A stretch of 64,000 nt of DNA from JBEVJK01 sp963791325 (lineage in GTDB: Bacteria > Pseudomonadota > Alphaproteobacteria > Rhizobiales > Rhizobiaceae). The notes beneath the pieces are model-generated. The model searched no databases, was not told where the DNA came from, and was given only the letters and a program-made list of their open reading frames with translations. Each line of letters starts with the position of its first letter. Positions within the stretch are counted from its first letter, which is position 1. Below, piece by piece: positions 7,481-15,526 of this stretch. The stretch is from NCBI GenBank assembly GCA_963791325.1, contig CAWBRU010000010.1:78793-142792 (forward strand). The letters run 5' to 3'. The position numbers and the translations under genes were made by a program.

Positions 7481-8617
7481 GTGACCGCCGAGGCGCCGCC
7501 ATCCCCTCCGGCCGCGCTGTCCGAATTGTTCCGACCCGTGCGCTGGTCCGAGCTGCCAGCCTGGTCGGCGGATTGGCATGACCTTGCGCTGGCGGCGTTC
7601 GCCCGCTCGGCCGCACATGGCCTAGTCCGCCCCTATCGCAGCGGCAGCCTCGGCGTCGACAGCGCTGCCCTGGCCGGGCCGTTTGCGCGTGCCCTGGAGC
7701 TTGCCGGCGGGAACGGCGAGCCGGCACGGCAGTTCTTCGAACGCGAATTCATCCCCTGCCGGGTCATGGCGCCGGCCGGCGGCAGCGGCTTCGTCACCGG
7801 CTTCTACGAGCCCGAGGCGGAAGCTTCCCCGGTGCGCACCGCCCGTCATTCTGTGCCGCTCTACCGGCGCCCGCCCGACCTGGTCGACATCGACGACGTC
7901 AGCCGGCCGGCAGCGATGGACCCATACTTCGCCTTCGCCCGGCAGACCAAGGCCGGCTTGGTTCCCTATTTCGATCGCGCCGCAATCGAGGCGGGGGCGC
8001 TTGACGGGGCCGGACTGGAGCTCGCCTGGCTCACCGACAGCGTCGACGCCTTCTTCATCCATGTCCAGGGCGCGGCCAGGCTGCGCATGACCACCGGCGA
8101 GATCAAGCGGGTCACCTATGCGGCCAAGACCGGCCATCCCTTCACCGGGCCCGGCAAGGTGCTCGCCGACCTCGGCGAACTGGTCCCGGCGGAGATTACC
8201 ATGCAGTCGATCCGGCGCTGGCTCGCCGACCACCCGGCGCGCATCGACGAGATCCTGCATCGCAACCGCTCCTACATCTTTTTCCGCGAAGCGCCGGTCG
8301 ACGATCCCGCCCTCGGTCCGATTGCAGCGGCGAAGGTACCGCTGACCGCCGGCCGGTCGATGGCCGTCGACCGCCTGCTGCACACCTTCGCCACGCCGTT
8401 CTACATCGATGCGCCAGGCGTCACAGCCTTTGACGGAAAACCCTTTCGCCGGCTCATGATAGCTCAGGACACCGGTTCGGCCATCGTCGGCCCGGCGCGC
8501 GGCGATCTCTTTGCCGGCTCAGGTGATACTGCGGGCGAGATCGCCGGGGTGATCCGCGCAGCGGCGGATTTCTATGCGCTGCTGCCGAAGCCCCTGCTGG
8601 CGGGATTTGCGGCGTGA
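7481..8617 (+). CDS. mltA: Membrane-bound lytic murein transglycosylase A family
   Basis: A 378-residue MltA-family enzyme, which cleaves the MurNAc-GlcNAc bond of peptidoglycan with formation of 1,6-anhydroMurNAc. The MltA domain runs from about residue 90, with GFVTGFYEPE and DAFFIHVQGAARL. It ends in the 3D domain (MIAQDTGSAIVGPARGDLF, near residue 325), which holds the catalytic Asp region. From the GTG start at 7481 no signal peptide or lipobox is visible, which is odd for an envelope enzyme. An upstream start is blocked by the preceding Tim44-like gene nine bases away. The 3' end overlaps the Smr gene as GTGA. Confidence 0.9.
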   Translation: MTAEAPPSPPAALSELFRPVRWSELPAWSADWHDLALAAFARSAAHGLVRPYRSGSLGVDSAALAGPFARALELAGGNGEPARQFFEREFIPCRVMAPAGGSGFVTGFYEPEAEASPVRTARHSVPLYRRPPDLVDIDDVSRPAAMDPYFAFARQTKAGLVPYFDRAAIEAGALDGAGLELAWLTDSVDAFFIHVQGAARLRMTTGEIKRVTYAAKTGHPFTGPGKVLADLGELVPAEITMQSIRRWLADHPARIDEILHRNRSYIFFREAPVDDPALGPIAAAKVPLTAGRSMAVDRLLHTFATPFYIDAPGVTAFDGKPFRRLMIAQDTGSAIVGPARGDLFAGSGDTAGEIAGVIRAAADFYALLPKPLLAGFAA

Positions 8618-9177
8618 GCGGCGGGGGGCGCAGCCGCCTGAGCGACGACGATCGGATCCTGTGGAGCCGGGTGGCGCGCTCGGTGACGCCGCTCGACGGC
8701 AAGCGCCAACTGCTCGGCGCGGAGCCGGACGAGGCCGCCTGGCCGCCGCCGCCCGAGGCGCATGCGCTGTCGCCGGAGCCGCTGGTCACGGGCGGGCGTC
8801 CGGCAGCCTTGAGCGCCAAGGAGCGAGGCGCCCGCCCGGGCTTCGACCTGCCGACCCGCACCAAGCTTGCCAAGGGCAGGCTGGCGATCGACGGCCGCGT
8901 CGACCTCCACGGCATGACCCAGGGCGAGGCCCACAGCCTGCTGTTCGGCTTCCTCCACCGCGCCCATGCCGACGGGCTGCGCTATGTGCTGGTGATCACC
9001 GGCAAGGGCTCGTCGCTGGGCAGCGCGGGGGTGTTGCGCCGCGCCGTGCCCGACTGGCTGGCGACCCCGCCGTTCCGGACCATGGTCAGCGGCCATGACA
9101 ATGCAGCGCGCCAGCATGGCGGCGGCGGGGCGCTCTATGTGCGGCTCAGGCGGAGGCCGCCGGGCCCGCGCGGATGA
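8614..9177 (+). CDS. Smr-domain (MutS2 C-terminal-like) protein
   Basis: A 187-residue protein with a disordered proline-rich N-terminal half and a Smr domain from about residue 90. The conserved VDLHGMTQGEAHSLL and VLVITGKGS motifs are visible, together with the C-terminal GGALYVRLRRR. Smr domains are DNA or RNA nicking endonucleases in MutS2 and several stand-alone relatives; the function of this short alphaproteobacterial form is not defined. The GTG start overlaps the mltA stop by four bases, and the stop overlaps the next gene's ATG as ATGA, so the three are probably translated as a chain. Confidence 0.88.
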   Translation: MSGGGRSRLSDDDRILWSRVARSVTPLDGKRQLLGAEPDEAAWPPPPEAHALSPEPLVTGGRPAALSAKERGARPGFDLPTRTKLAKGRLAIDGRVDLHGMTQGEAHSLLFGFLHRAHADGLRYVLVITGKGSSLGSAGVLRRAVPDWLATPPFRTMVSGHDNAARQHGGGGALYVRLRRRPPGPRG

Positions 9178-9554
9178 CGCCGTTCGGCGAAAAGATCCGG
9201 GCGCTGCGGCGGCAGCGCGGCGTGTCGCAGCGGCAGATGGCCGAGGCGCTGGGAGTCAGCGCCGCCTATCTGTCGGCGCTCGAACATGGCAGGCGCGGCC
9301 GGCCAAGCTGGCCGATGGTGCAGAAGATCATCGGCTTCTTCAACGTCATCTGGGACGAGGCGGACGAGCTCGAGCTGCTGGCGCTGATGTCGAACCCGCG
9401 CGTCGTCATCGACACGTCCGGCTTGTCGCCGGCAGCCACCAGGCTCGCCAACCTCCTGGCCCAGAGCATCGCCCGCCTCGGCAGCGACGATCTCGAGCGG
9501 CTGCGCCAACAGCTGGCGGAGGCGCTGACGAAGTCGCCGGAGCGGCCGTCGTAG
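9174..9554 (+). CDS. XRE-family helix-turn-helix regulator
   Basis: A 126-residue protein with a Cro/CI-type helix-turn-helix at residues ~6-65: the segment RALRRQRGVSQRQMAEALGV followed by SAAYLSALEHGRRGRPSW is a clear recognition-helix region. The C-terminal part is short and helical, with no ligand-binding domain recognised. Its ATG overlaps the Smr stop. Small XRE proteins at this spot are conserved in related genomes, but no target is known. It could autoregulate the timA-mltA-smr unit, which is inference only. Confidence 0.88.
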   Translation: MTPFGEKIRALRRQRGVSQRQMAEALGVSAAYLSALEHGRRGRPSWPMVQKIIGFFNVIWDEADELELLALMSNPRVVIDTSGLSPAATRLANLLAQSIARLGSDDLERLRQQLAEALTKSPERPS

Positions 9555-9599
9555 ATGTTCTGAGCCGACGAAAGACCGTGGCCACCTTTGCTGCGGTTG

Positions 9600-10572
9600 T
9601 CAAAACAGCGCCGCAAGCTCCGGCAGCTTGTCGTTGACCAGCCAGCCGTAATAGTTGACCTGCGGCAGCCGGGGCTCGAGCCCCTGCTGGCGGCGCTTGG
9701 CGTTCTCGGCCTTGAGCTCGGCGGCGCGCGCCTCGGGATTGCCGACATTGTAGAGCGTGGCGGTGATCCCGGGATTCTGCGAGATGTCGAAGCCGGCAAT
9801 CTGTCTGTAGGCCTCGATCGACTTCTTCAGCGTCGCCGCGACATAGGGCAAGGTGAGATCGGGGTCCATGATCGTCTCATAGACGCGTTGCGGATGGTCG
9901 GCGTCGAGCGCCGGCAGGCCCGAGACCCGGGCGACGATGTCGCTCATCTCCAATGCGGTCAGCGGGTTGAGCTGGCCGATGCCGAATGTCTGGCCGGCAT
10001 AGAGCGGCTGGAAGAAGACGGCGCTGAAGCGGTCGTCCGGAAACTTCGTGCCGTCCACCGTCTTACCGCGGAAGCTCGAATTCCACACGGCCTCGCGGCA
10101 GCTCCAGACATCGTAGCTGTCGCCGCCGCCGGCACAGCGGGCAAATTGCGGCCGCCGGACGAAGTCGCCGACCGAACTCGCCGGCATAGGCGAAGGACAA
10201 GCTGTTGCCGAGGTAGGAGGCCGCCTTGACGTAGTAGGTCTGCAGCCGGTCATAGGCATCGACATTGTAGGTGTGCTCGCCGACGATCGCGCCGACGATG
10301 TGCATCGGGTCGATGCCGTAGGCCGCGGCGGTTTGCTTGATCTTGGCGCGCAGCTTGCGGTCGTTCTTGAGCAGCGCATAGACCTTGCGGTATTTGGCTT
10401 CGTAGCTGGTGTTGCTGGCCTTGGTACGGTGCGCCGAAGCCCCCGGCACCGGCGGCTGCTCGGCCGACGGGTTGCCCGGCGGCACGACGGTCAGCGCCCA
10501 GCCTGCGGCAGGCATGAGCGCCGCCGACGCTCCCAGAACAATGGACAGGAGAAGCTTCCAGCCTTGCCGCAT
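9600..10572 (-). pseudogene. DUF1402 exported protein, one-base frameshift
   Basis: Two adjacent reading frames together give one DUF1402 protein. The N-terminal part has a signal peptide (about residues 1-27, ending AAGWA) and the segment YGIDPMHIVGAIVGEHTYNV. After FAYAGEF the frame must shift by one base (site about 10170-10180) to continue as VGDFVRRPQFARCAGG. It then runs through FGIGQLNPLTALEMSDIVA to the end near VNYYGWLVNDKLPEL. The GQLNPLTALEM and AIVGEHT elements recall lysozyme-like folds, but the family is uncharacterised. Start taken at ATG 10572; a TTG four codons upstream is possible. A single inserted base explains the break, so sequencing error is likely. Confidence 0.8.
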
Positions 10573-10708
10573 CGAACACCCCAATCAGCCTGCCGCGCAA
10601 ATTAGGGACTCGGGCTGGCCGAGTCGAGCCGGCGGCCCGCCTTGCGGAAGGCGGATCCTTCAGCCGCAGGTTCCGGCGCGCAAGCCGCAACTGTTCACCC
10701 GCATTTCC

Positions 10709-12028
10709 CTAGAGGATGAACCGCGACAGGTCGGTGTTCTTGGCCAGATCGCCGACATGCTCCTTGACATAGGCTGCGTCGATGGTGACCGACTGGCCGG
10801 CACGGTCGGGGGCGTGGAAGGAAATCTCGTCGAGCACCCGCTCCATCACCGTTTGCAGGCGCCGAGCGCCGATATTTTCGACGCTGGCATTGAGGTCGAC
10901 GGCGATCCCCGCAAGCTGGTCGATGGCATCGTCGGTGAACGTCAGGGCAAGCCCCTCGGTCTCCATCAGCGCCATGTACTGCTTGATCAGGCTGGCCTCG
11001 GTCTCCGTCAGGATGCGGCGGAAATCCTCCTTCTCCAGTGCGCGCAGCTCGACCCGGATCGGCAGCCGGCCCTGCAGTTCGGGCAACAGGTCCGACGGCT
11101 TGGCGACATGAAAGGCGCCCGAGGCGATGAACAGCACGTGGTCGGTCTTCACCGGCCCGTATTTGGTCGCCACTGTGGTGCCCTCGACCAGCGGCAGGAG
11201 GTCGCGCTGCACGCCTTCGCGCGATACGCCGGCACCCACCCCGCCATCGCGCGCGGCGATGGCGATCTTGTCGATCTCGTCGATGAACACGATGCCGTCG
11301 TTCTCGGTCACTTCGAGCGCCTGCCTCACCACTTCGTCCTGGTCGAGCAGCTTGTCGGATTCGTCGTTGATCAGCTGCGCGTAGGAATCGCGCACCGTGG
11401 TCTTGATGGTCTTGGTGCGCTTGCCGCCCATCGCCTTGGACAGCATGTCGTTGATGTTGAGGACGCCGATATTGGCGCCCGGCATGCCGGGGATCTCGAA
11501 GCCCGGCATGCCGCCGGTGCCGGTATCGGCGATCTCGATCTCGATCTCCTTGTCGTCGAGGCCGCCGTCGCGCAGTTTGCGGCGGAAGCTGTCGCGGGTG
11601 GCCGGGCTCGCCGTCTTGCCGACCAGCGCCTCGAGCACGCGCTCCTCGGCGTTGACATGGGCGCGGGCCTTGACGTCCTCGCGCATCTTGTCGCGCACCA
11701 GCCCGATCGCGACCTCGACCAGGTCGCGCACGATCTGCTCGACGTCGCGGCCGACATAGCCCACCTCGGTGAACTTGGTCGCCTCGACCTTGATGAAGGG
11801 CGCGCCGGCAAGCTTGGCCAGCCGCCGGGAGATCTCGGTCTTGCCGACGCCGGTCGGGCCGATCATCAGGATGTTCTTCGGCATCACCTCTTCGCGCATC
11901 TGCCCTTCGAGCTGCTGCCGGCGCCAGCGGTTGCGCAGCGCGATCGCCACGGCGCGCTTGGCGTCGTTCTGGCCGATGATGAAGCGGTCGAGTTCGGATA
12001 CGATTTCGCGAGGAGAAAACGTGGTCAT
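10709..12028 (-). CDS. hslU: ATP-dependent protease ATPase subunit HslU (ClpY)
   Basis: A 439-residue AAA+ unfoldase that feeds substrates to the HslV peptidase. It has the N-terminal FSPREIVSELDRFIIGQ signature, Walker A GPTGVGKTE, the pore motif near GYVGRDVEQIVRDLVE, and Walker B GIVFIDEIDKI. The inserted I-domain lies at about residues 110-240, and the C-terminal ENIGARRLQTVMERVLDEI ends in ...TDLSRFIL, the tail that docks into HslV. Length and all motifs are normal. The partner hslV, usually just upstream, is not found anywhere in this window. Confidence 0.97.
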   Translation of the reverse strand: MTTFSPREIVSELDRFIIGQNDAKRAVAIALRNRWRRQQLEGQMREEVMPKNILMIGPTGVGKTEISRRLAKLAGAPFIKVEATKFTEVGYVGRDVEQIVRDLVEVAIGLVRDKMREDVKARAHVNAEERVLEALVGKTASPATRDSFRRKLRDGGLDDKEIEIEIADTGTGGMPGFEIPGMPGANIGVLNINDMLSKAMGGKRTKTIKTTVRDSYAQLINDESDKLLDQDEVVRQALEVTENDGIVFIDEIDKIAIAARDGGVGAGVSREGVQRDLLPLVEGTTVATKYGPVKTDHVLFIASGAFHVAKPSDLLPELQGRLPIRVELRALEKEDFRRILTETEASLIKQYMALMETEGLALTFTDDAIDQLAGIAVDLNASVENIGARRLQTVMERVLDEISFHAPDRAGQSVTIDAAYVKEHVGDLAKNTDLSRFIL

Positions 12029-12247
12029 CAGAAGTTCCAGCCTGCTGCTGCCGGACCGTGTCGAACGGGAGGAGCAGCGTCATTGCGTTTTGGGTCGGAT
12101 CGCTTCGAGGACAAGCCGAACGCCGGTCCAAGAGCAAGGGATAACGACCAACCATATAGGAAGCCGGACGGCCAGCACAAAGCCTGGCCGCAAAGCGCGG
12201 AACAATGGGGCTGCTGCGCCGTTCTAAGGGGTTGTCGGAGGAAGCCG

Positions 12248-12433
12248 ATGAACACCCTGCAGATCTCGGACGCGTTCGATCCTTATTATGCCGGGCGAAA
12301 AGGCCTGTTGACGCCGACGCGCGTCGGCGACGACCAGCCCGCGCGGGATCGGCCGGCGCCAGCCGATCGGCCCCAGATGACCACGTCGGCCGTTCCAGCC
12401 GAAGCGGCCGAGGCGCCGAAAAGGGCTGCCTAG
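12248..12433 (+). CDS. Small hypothetical protein
   Basis: A 61-residue open frame with a strong ribosome-binding site (GGAGGAAG seven or so bases before the ATG) in the gap between hslU and hemW. The first part, MNTLQISDAFDPYYAGRKG, looks protein-like; the rest is rich in Ala, Pro, Asp and Arg and probably disordered. No family is recognised and no signal peptide or membrane segment is seen. It converges with hemW, overlapping by four bases. The good start signal is the main support for its being a real gene. Confidence 0.45.
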   Translation: MNTLQISDAFDPYYAGRKGLLTPTRVGDDQPARDRPAPADRPQMTTSAVPAEAAEAPKRAA

Positions 12434-13602
12434 GCCGGCTCCCGCGCCAGTTCAGCGACCAGCGCATTTAGCACCAGCGCGCCGCTTGCGGTCGCCCGGA
12501 TGCGGCCGTCGGCCGAGACGGCGACCAATTCTTCCGCTTCGAGCATCGCTAGCCGCTCTGCCGGCAGCGGCCGGCCGGCAAGGTCCTCATAGCGGGAGAG
12601 CGCGATGCCTTCGCGAAGGCGCAGGCCCATCAGCAGGAATTCGTCGGCCTCCTCGGTTCGCGACAGCCGCTCGCCGCCGACGCTGCCGTGGCCCCGTGCC
12701 TCGACCGCCGCCAGCCAGCTCTCCGGCGTCGGCTCGGCAATGGTGACGACCCGCGCCCCGTCTTCGACGAAGCGGCCATGTGCGCCCGGGCCGACCCCGA
12801 TATACTCGCCGTAGCGCCAATAGGTGAGATTATGGCTGCTTTCCGCGCCCGGCTGCGCGTGGTTGGAGATCTCGTAGGCCGGCAAACCATGGCCGGCGGT
12901 GACATCCTGGGTGAGGCGGTAGAGATCGGCGGCCTGGTCGGCATCCGGCACGACGAGCCGGCCGGCGGCCTGCAACGCGTGAAACGGGGTGCCCGGTTCG
13001 ACCGTCAGCTGGTAAAGCGACAGGTGATCGGCGGCATAGCCGATCGCGGCCTCCAGCTCGCGCTCCCAGGCGTGGGCTGTCTGCCGCGGGCGCGCATAGA
13101 TCAGGTCGAAGGATAAACGCGGGAAGATGGCGCGGGCGAGGGCGATCGCGGCGAGCGCCTCGTCGGCCGAATGCAGCCGGCCGAGCAGGCGCAGGTCGCG
13201 GTCATCGAGCGACTGGACCCCGAGCGAGACGCGGTTCACCCCGGCGGCACGGTAGCCGCGGAAGCGCTCGGCCTCCACCGACGACGGATTGGCTTCGAGC
13301 GTGACCTCGATCCCGGCCGGCACGGCATAGGCGCCGGCGACGGCGTCGAGGATGGCGCCGACCGTCTCGGCCTGCATCAGCGACGGTGTGCCGCCGCCGA
13401 GGAAGATGCTGGTGACCTGACGCGGCCCGGTGCGGGCGCGCATCGCCGCAAGCTCGCGCGCCATCGCCCGGGCGAACCGCGGCTGGTCGACCGGCCGGTG
13501 GCGGACATGCGAATTGAAATCGCAGTAGGGGCACTTGGCCGCGCAGAATGGCCAATGCACGTAGACGCCGAAGCCCGGCGTGCCGTCGTCGTGCCCGGTC
13601 AC
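12430..13602 (-). CDS. hemW: Radical SAM haem chaperone HemW
   Basis: A 390-residue radical SAM protein of the HemW type (formerly called HemN-like coproporphyrinogen oxidase), which binds haem and is thought to deliver it to membrane proteins. The 4Fe-4S/SAM motif is CAAKCPYC within VYVHWPFCAAKCPYCDFNSH near residue 20. SIFLGGGTPSLM, GVQSLDDRDLRLLGR and the C-terminal HemW domain (ISNHAQPGAESSHNLTYWRYGEYIGVG) follow in order. I place the start at GTG 13602, which overlaps the rdgB stop as GTGA; in-frame sequence further upstream reads through rdgB. rdgB-hemW pairing is common in bacteria. Confidence 0.93.
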   Translation of the reverse strand: MTGHDDGTPGFGVYVHWPFCAAKCPYCDFNSHVRHRPVDQPRFARAMARELAAMRARTGPRQVTSIFLGGGTPSLMQAETVGAILDAVAGAYAVPAGIEVTLEANPSSVEAERFRGYRAAGVNRVSLGVQSLDDRDLRLLGRLHSADEALAAIALARAIFPRLSFDLIYARPRQTAHAWERELEAAIGYAADHLSLYQLTVEPGTPFHALQAAGRLVVPDADQAADLYRLTQDVTAGHGLPAYEISNHAQPGAESSHNLTYWRYGEYIGVGPGAHGRFVEDGARVVTIAEPTPESWLAAVEARGHGSVGGERLSRTEEADEFLLMGLRLREGIALSRYEDLAGRPLPAERLAMLEAEELVAVSADGRIRATASGALVLNALVAELAREPA

Positions 13603-14249
13603 GGCGCGCCGAGCTTGGCTCGGGCGAAAGCCTGGAAGGCGCGGGCGCGGTGCGACAGCGCGGTCGCCTGGCCGGGCTGCCAACTGTGCTTCTCGGCCGC
13701 CTCCATCTCGCCGAAGGTTCGGTCATGGCCGTGCGGCACGAACATCGGATCATAGCCGAATCCCATGTCGCCGCGGGGCGGCCATACCAGCCGGCCTTCG
13801 GCCTCGCCGCGGAAGAACTCGGCACTCCCATCGGGATCGGCAAGGCAGAGCACGGCGACGAAGCGGCCGCTGCGTTCGGCAGGCGTGCGCGCCCCGGCCT
13901 GCCGCAACAGGTCCTCGGTGCGCTGCATGGCAAGCCGGAAATCGCGGCTGCCGTCCTCCTGCTCGGCCCAATCGGCGGTATAGACGCCCGGCCGGCCGCC
14001 GAGCGCATCGACGACCAGGCCGGAATCGTCCGACAGCGCCGGCAAGCCGGTGGCAAGCGCTGCGGCATTGGCCTTGATCAGCGCATTCTCCTCGAAGGTG
14101 GTGCCGGTCTCCTCGGGCTCGGCCAGGCCGAGCTCCTTGGCCGAACGCAGCGTCAGCCCGAATGGCGACAACAGGTCGGCAAATTCCCTGAGCTTGCCGG
14201 CGTTGTGGGTGGCCACGACGATCGTCCTGGCGCGCAGCAGCGGGGTCAC
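13599..14249 (-). CDS. rdgB: dITP/XTP pyrophosphatase (RdgB/HAM1)
   Basis: A 216-residue nucleotide-pool sanitiser that hydrolyses dITP and XTP to monophosphates. The signature begins VVATHNAGKLREF, continues with ETGTTFEENALIKANAAA and ALSDDSGLVVDALGG, and ends with FGYDPMFVPHG and LSHRARAFQAF. All are normal for the family. The GTG start at 14249 overlaps the stop of the upstream VOC gene by four bases, and its own stop overlaps hemW. In many Rhizobiales rph, rdgB and hemW form one operon; here a VOC gene sits between rph and rdgB. Confidence 0.95.
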   Translation of the reverse strand: MTPLLRARTIVVATHNAGKLREFADLLSPFGLTLRSAKELGLAEPEETGTTFEENALIKANAAALATGLPALSDDSGLVVDALGGRPGVYTADWAEQEDGSRDFRLAMQRTEDLLRQAGARTPAERSGRFVAVLCLADPDGSAEFFRGEAEGRLVWPPRGDMGFGYDPMFVPHGHDRTFGEMEAAEKHSWQPGQATALSHRARAFQAFARAKLGAP

Positions 14250-14659
14250 GGCCGCGCCCAGATCGACGGTTCGGCGAATTCGATCGAATTGCCCGACGGG
14301 TCGCGGAAGTAGATCGAGCGGGCGCCGTTCGGCCAGCGGAAATCGGCTTCGATGACGACGCCTTGCGCCTCGAGGCGGCTTCGCCAGGCGTCGATCTCCG
14401 CGCCGCCGGCGGCAAAGCACAGATGCCCGGGGCCGTGCGCGCCATGGGCCGGCACCGGCAGCGGCGAACCGGGTGGCGGCGGCACCGCGGTGGCGTTGGG
14501 GTTGAACAACAGCAGCACGCCCTCGCCGCAGCGGAAGAAGGCATGGCGCCCGGCCATATTGGTGATCGGCTCGAGCCCCAGCGCGTCGCGGTAGAAGGCC
14601 TCCGCCGCCGGCAGATCGTTGACGTAGAGCGCCGATTCGAGGATCGCTGCGGGACGCAT
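14246..14659 (-). CDS. VOC-family (glyoxalase/bleomycin-resistance-like) protein
   Basis: A 137-residue single-domain VOC protein with two beta-alpha-beta-beta-beta halves. The first contains ESALYVNDLPAAEAFYRDALGL; the second ends with SIYFRDPSGNSIEFAEP, which holds a metal-ligand glutamate typical of the fold. Members include glyoxalases, dioxygenases and antibiotic-binding proteins, so the substrate cannot be named. A GAAGGGAG ribosome-binding site precedes ATG 14659. It lies 11 bp after rph and overlaps rdgB by four bases, so it is part of the rph-rdgB-hemW unit. Confidence 0.88.
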   Translation of the reverse strand: MRPAAILESALYVNDLPAAEAFYRDALGLEPITNMAGRHAFFRCGEGVLLLFNPNATAVPPPPGSPLPVPAHGAHGPGHLCFAAGGAEIDAWRSRLEAQGVVIEADFRWPNGARSIYFRDPSGNSIEFAEPSIWARP

Positions 14660-14670
14660 GCCGGCTCCCT

Positions 14671-15387
14671 TCAGGCAACCGCCATCTGCTGCAGGTCGAC
14701 GAGGCGCTGGATGCCCTTCTTGGCAAGCCCGAGCAGGGCCAGGAACTCCGCCTCGCTGAACGGGACGCCTTCGGCCGTACCCTGCACCTCGACGATGCCG
14801 CCCTGGCCGGTCATGACGAAATTGGCGTCGGTGCCGGCGCCCGAATCCTCGATGTAGTCGAGATCGATGACCGGCTGGCCGTCGCAGATGCCGCAGGAGA
14901 TGGCCGCCACATGGTCGCGCAGCACCTTCGGCACACTGACCATCTGCCGCGTCTCCATCCAGCGCAAGCAATCGTGCAGCGCGATCCAACCGCCGGTGAT
15001 GGAGGCGGTGCGGGTGCCGCCGTCGGCCTGCAGCACATCGCAATCGACGGTGATCTGAACCTCCCCGAGCGCCTGCATGTCGATCACGGCCCGCAGACTG
15101 CGGCCGATCAGCCGCTGAATCTCCAGCGTGCGGCCGCCCTGTCGCCCGGCCGCGGCCTCGCGGCGCATGCGCTCCCCGGTGGCGCGCGGCAGCATGCCGT
15201 ACTCGGCCGTGACCCAGCCCTTGCCGCTGTTGCGCATCCAGCCCGGCACCTTTTCCTCCAGGCTGGCGGTGCACAGCACATGGGTGTCGCCGAACTTCAC
15301 CAGGCAGGAGCCCTCCGCATGCTTGGAAACGCCGCGTTCAAAGGAGATCGCGCGCATTTCGTCGGGCTGGCGTTTGGAAGGGCGCAT
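14671..15387 (-). CDS. rph: Ribonuclease PH
   Basis: A 238-residue phosphorolytic exoribonuclease that trims tRNA 3' ends. The start MRPSKRQPDEMRAISFERG and the following SKHAEGSCLVKFGDTHVLC are classic. GWVTAEYGMLPRATGER carries conserved phosphate/RNA-binding residues, and QITVDCDVLQADGGTRTASITG holds the catalytic aspartate region. I use ATG 15387; longer in-frame sequence is not Rph-like. It is divergent from hrcA, with 139 bp between them, the usual rph/hrcA arrangement in Rhizobiales. Confidence 0.96.
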   Translation of the reverse strand: MRPSKRQPDEMRAISFERGVSKHAEGSCLVKFGDTHVLCTASLEEKVPGWMRNSGKGWVTAEYGMLPRATGERMRREAAAGRQGGRTLEIQRLIGRSLRAVIDMQALGEVQITVDCDVLQADGGTRTASITGGWIALHDCLRWMETRQMVSVPKVLRDHVAAISCGICDGQPVIDLDYIEDSGAGTDANFVMTGQGGIVEVQGTAEGVPFSEAEFLALLGLAKKGIQRLVDLQQMAVA

Positions 15388-15526
15388 CAAGTCGGTCCGG
15401 TTCTGGTCGAGATCGGACGGGCTTGTAAACGCATGCGGCGGACGGCGCAAAGGCAAAATGCCTGCCGCAGGGCGAGGTTGTCTTCGCCGGCTGCGATTTA
15501 TATCTTGCTGCGGGCGAGGAGCCCGC

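Noticed and set aside
10409..12433. A 674-residue protein on the + strand across hslU
   Set aside because: It is antisense to a fully conserved hslU and has the Arg/His/Asp-rich composition of GC-rich shadow frames; only its last 61 codons have an independent start signal.
15388..15526. CIRCE operator upstream of hrcA
   Set aside because: No TTAGCACTC/GAGTGCTAA-like inverted repeat is present in the gap.
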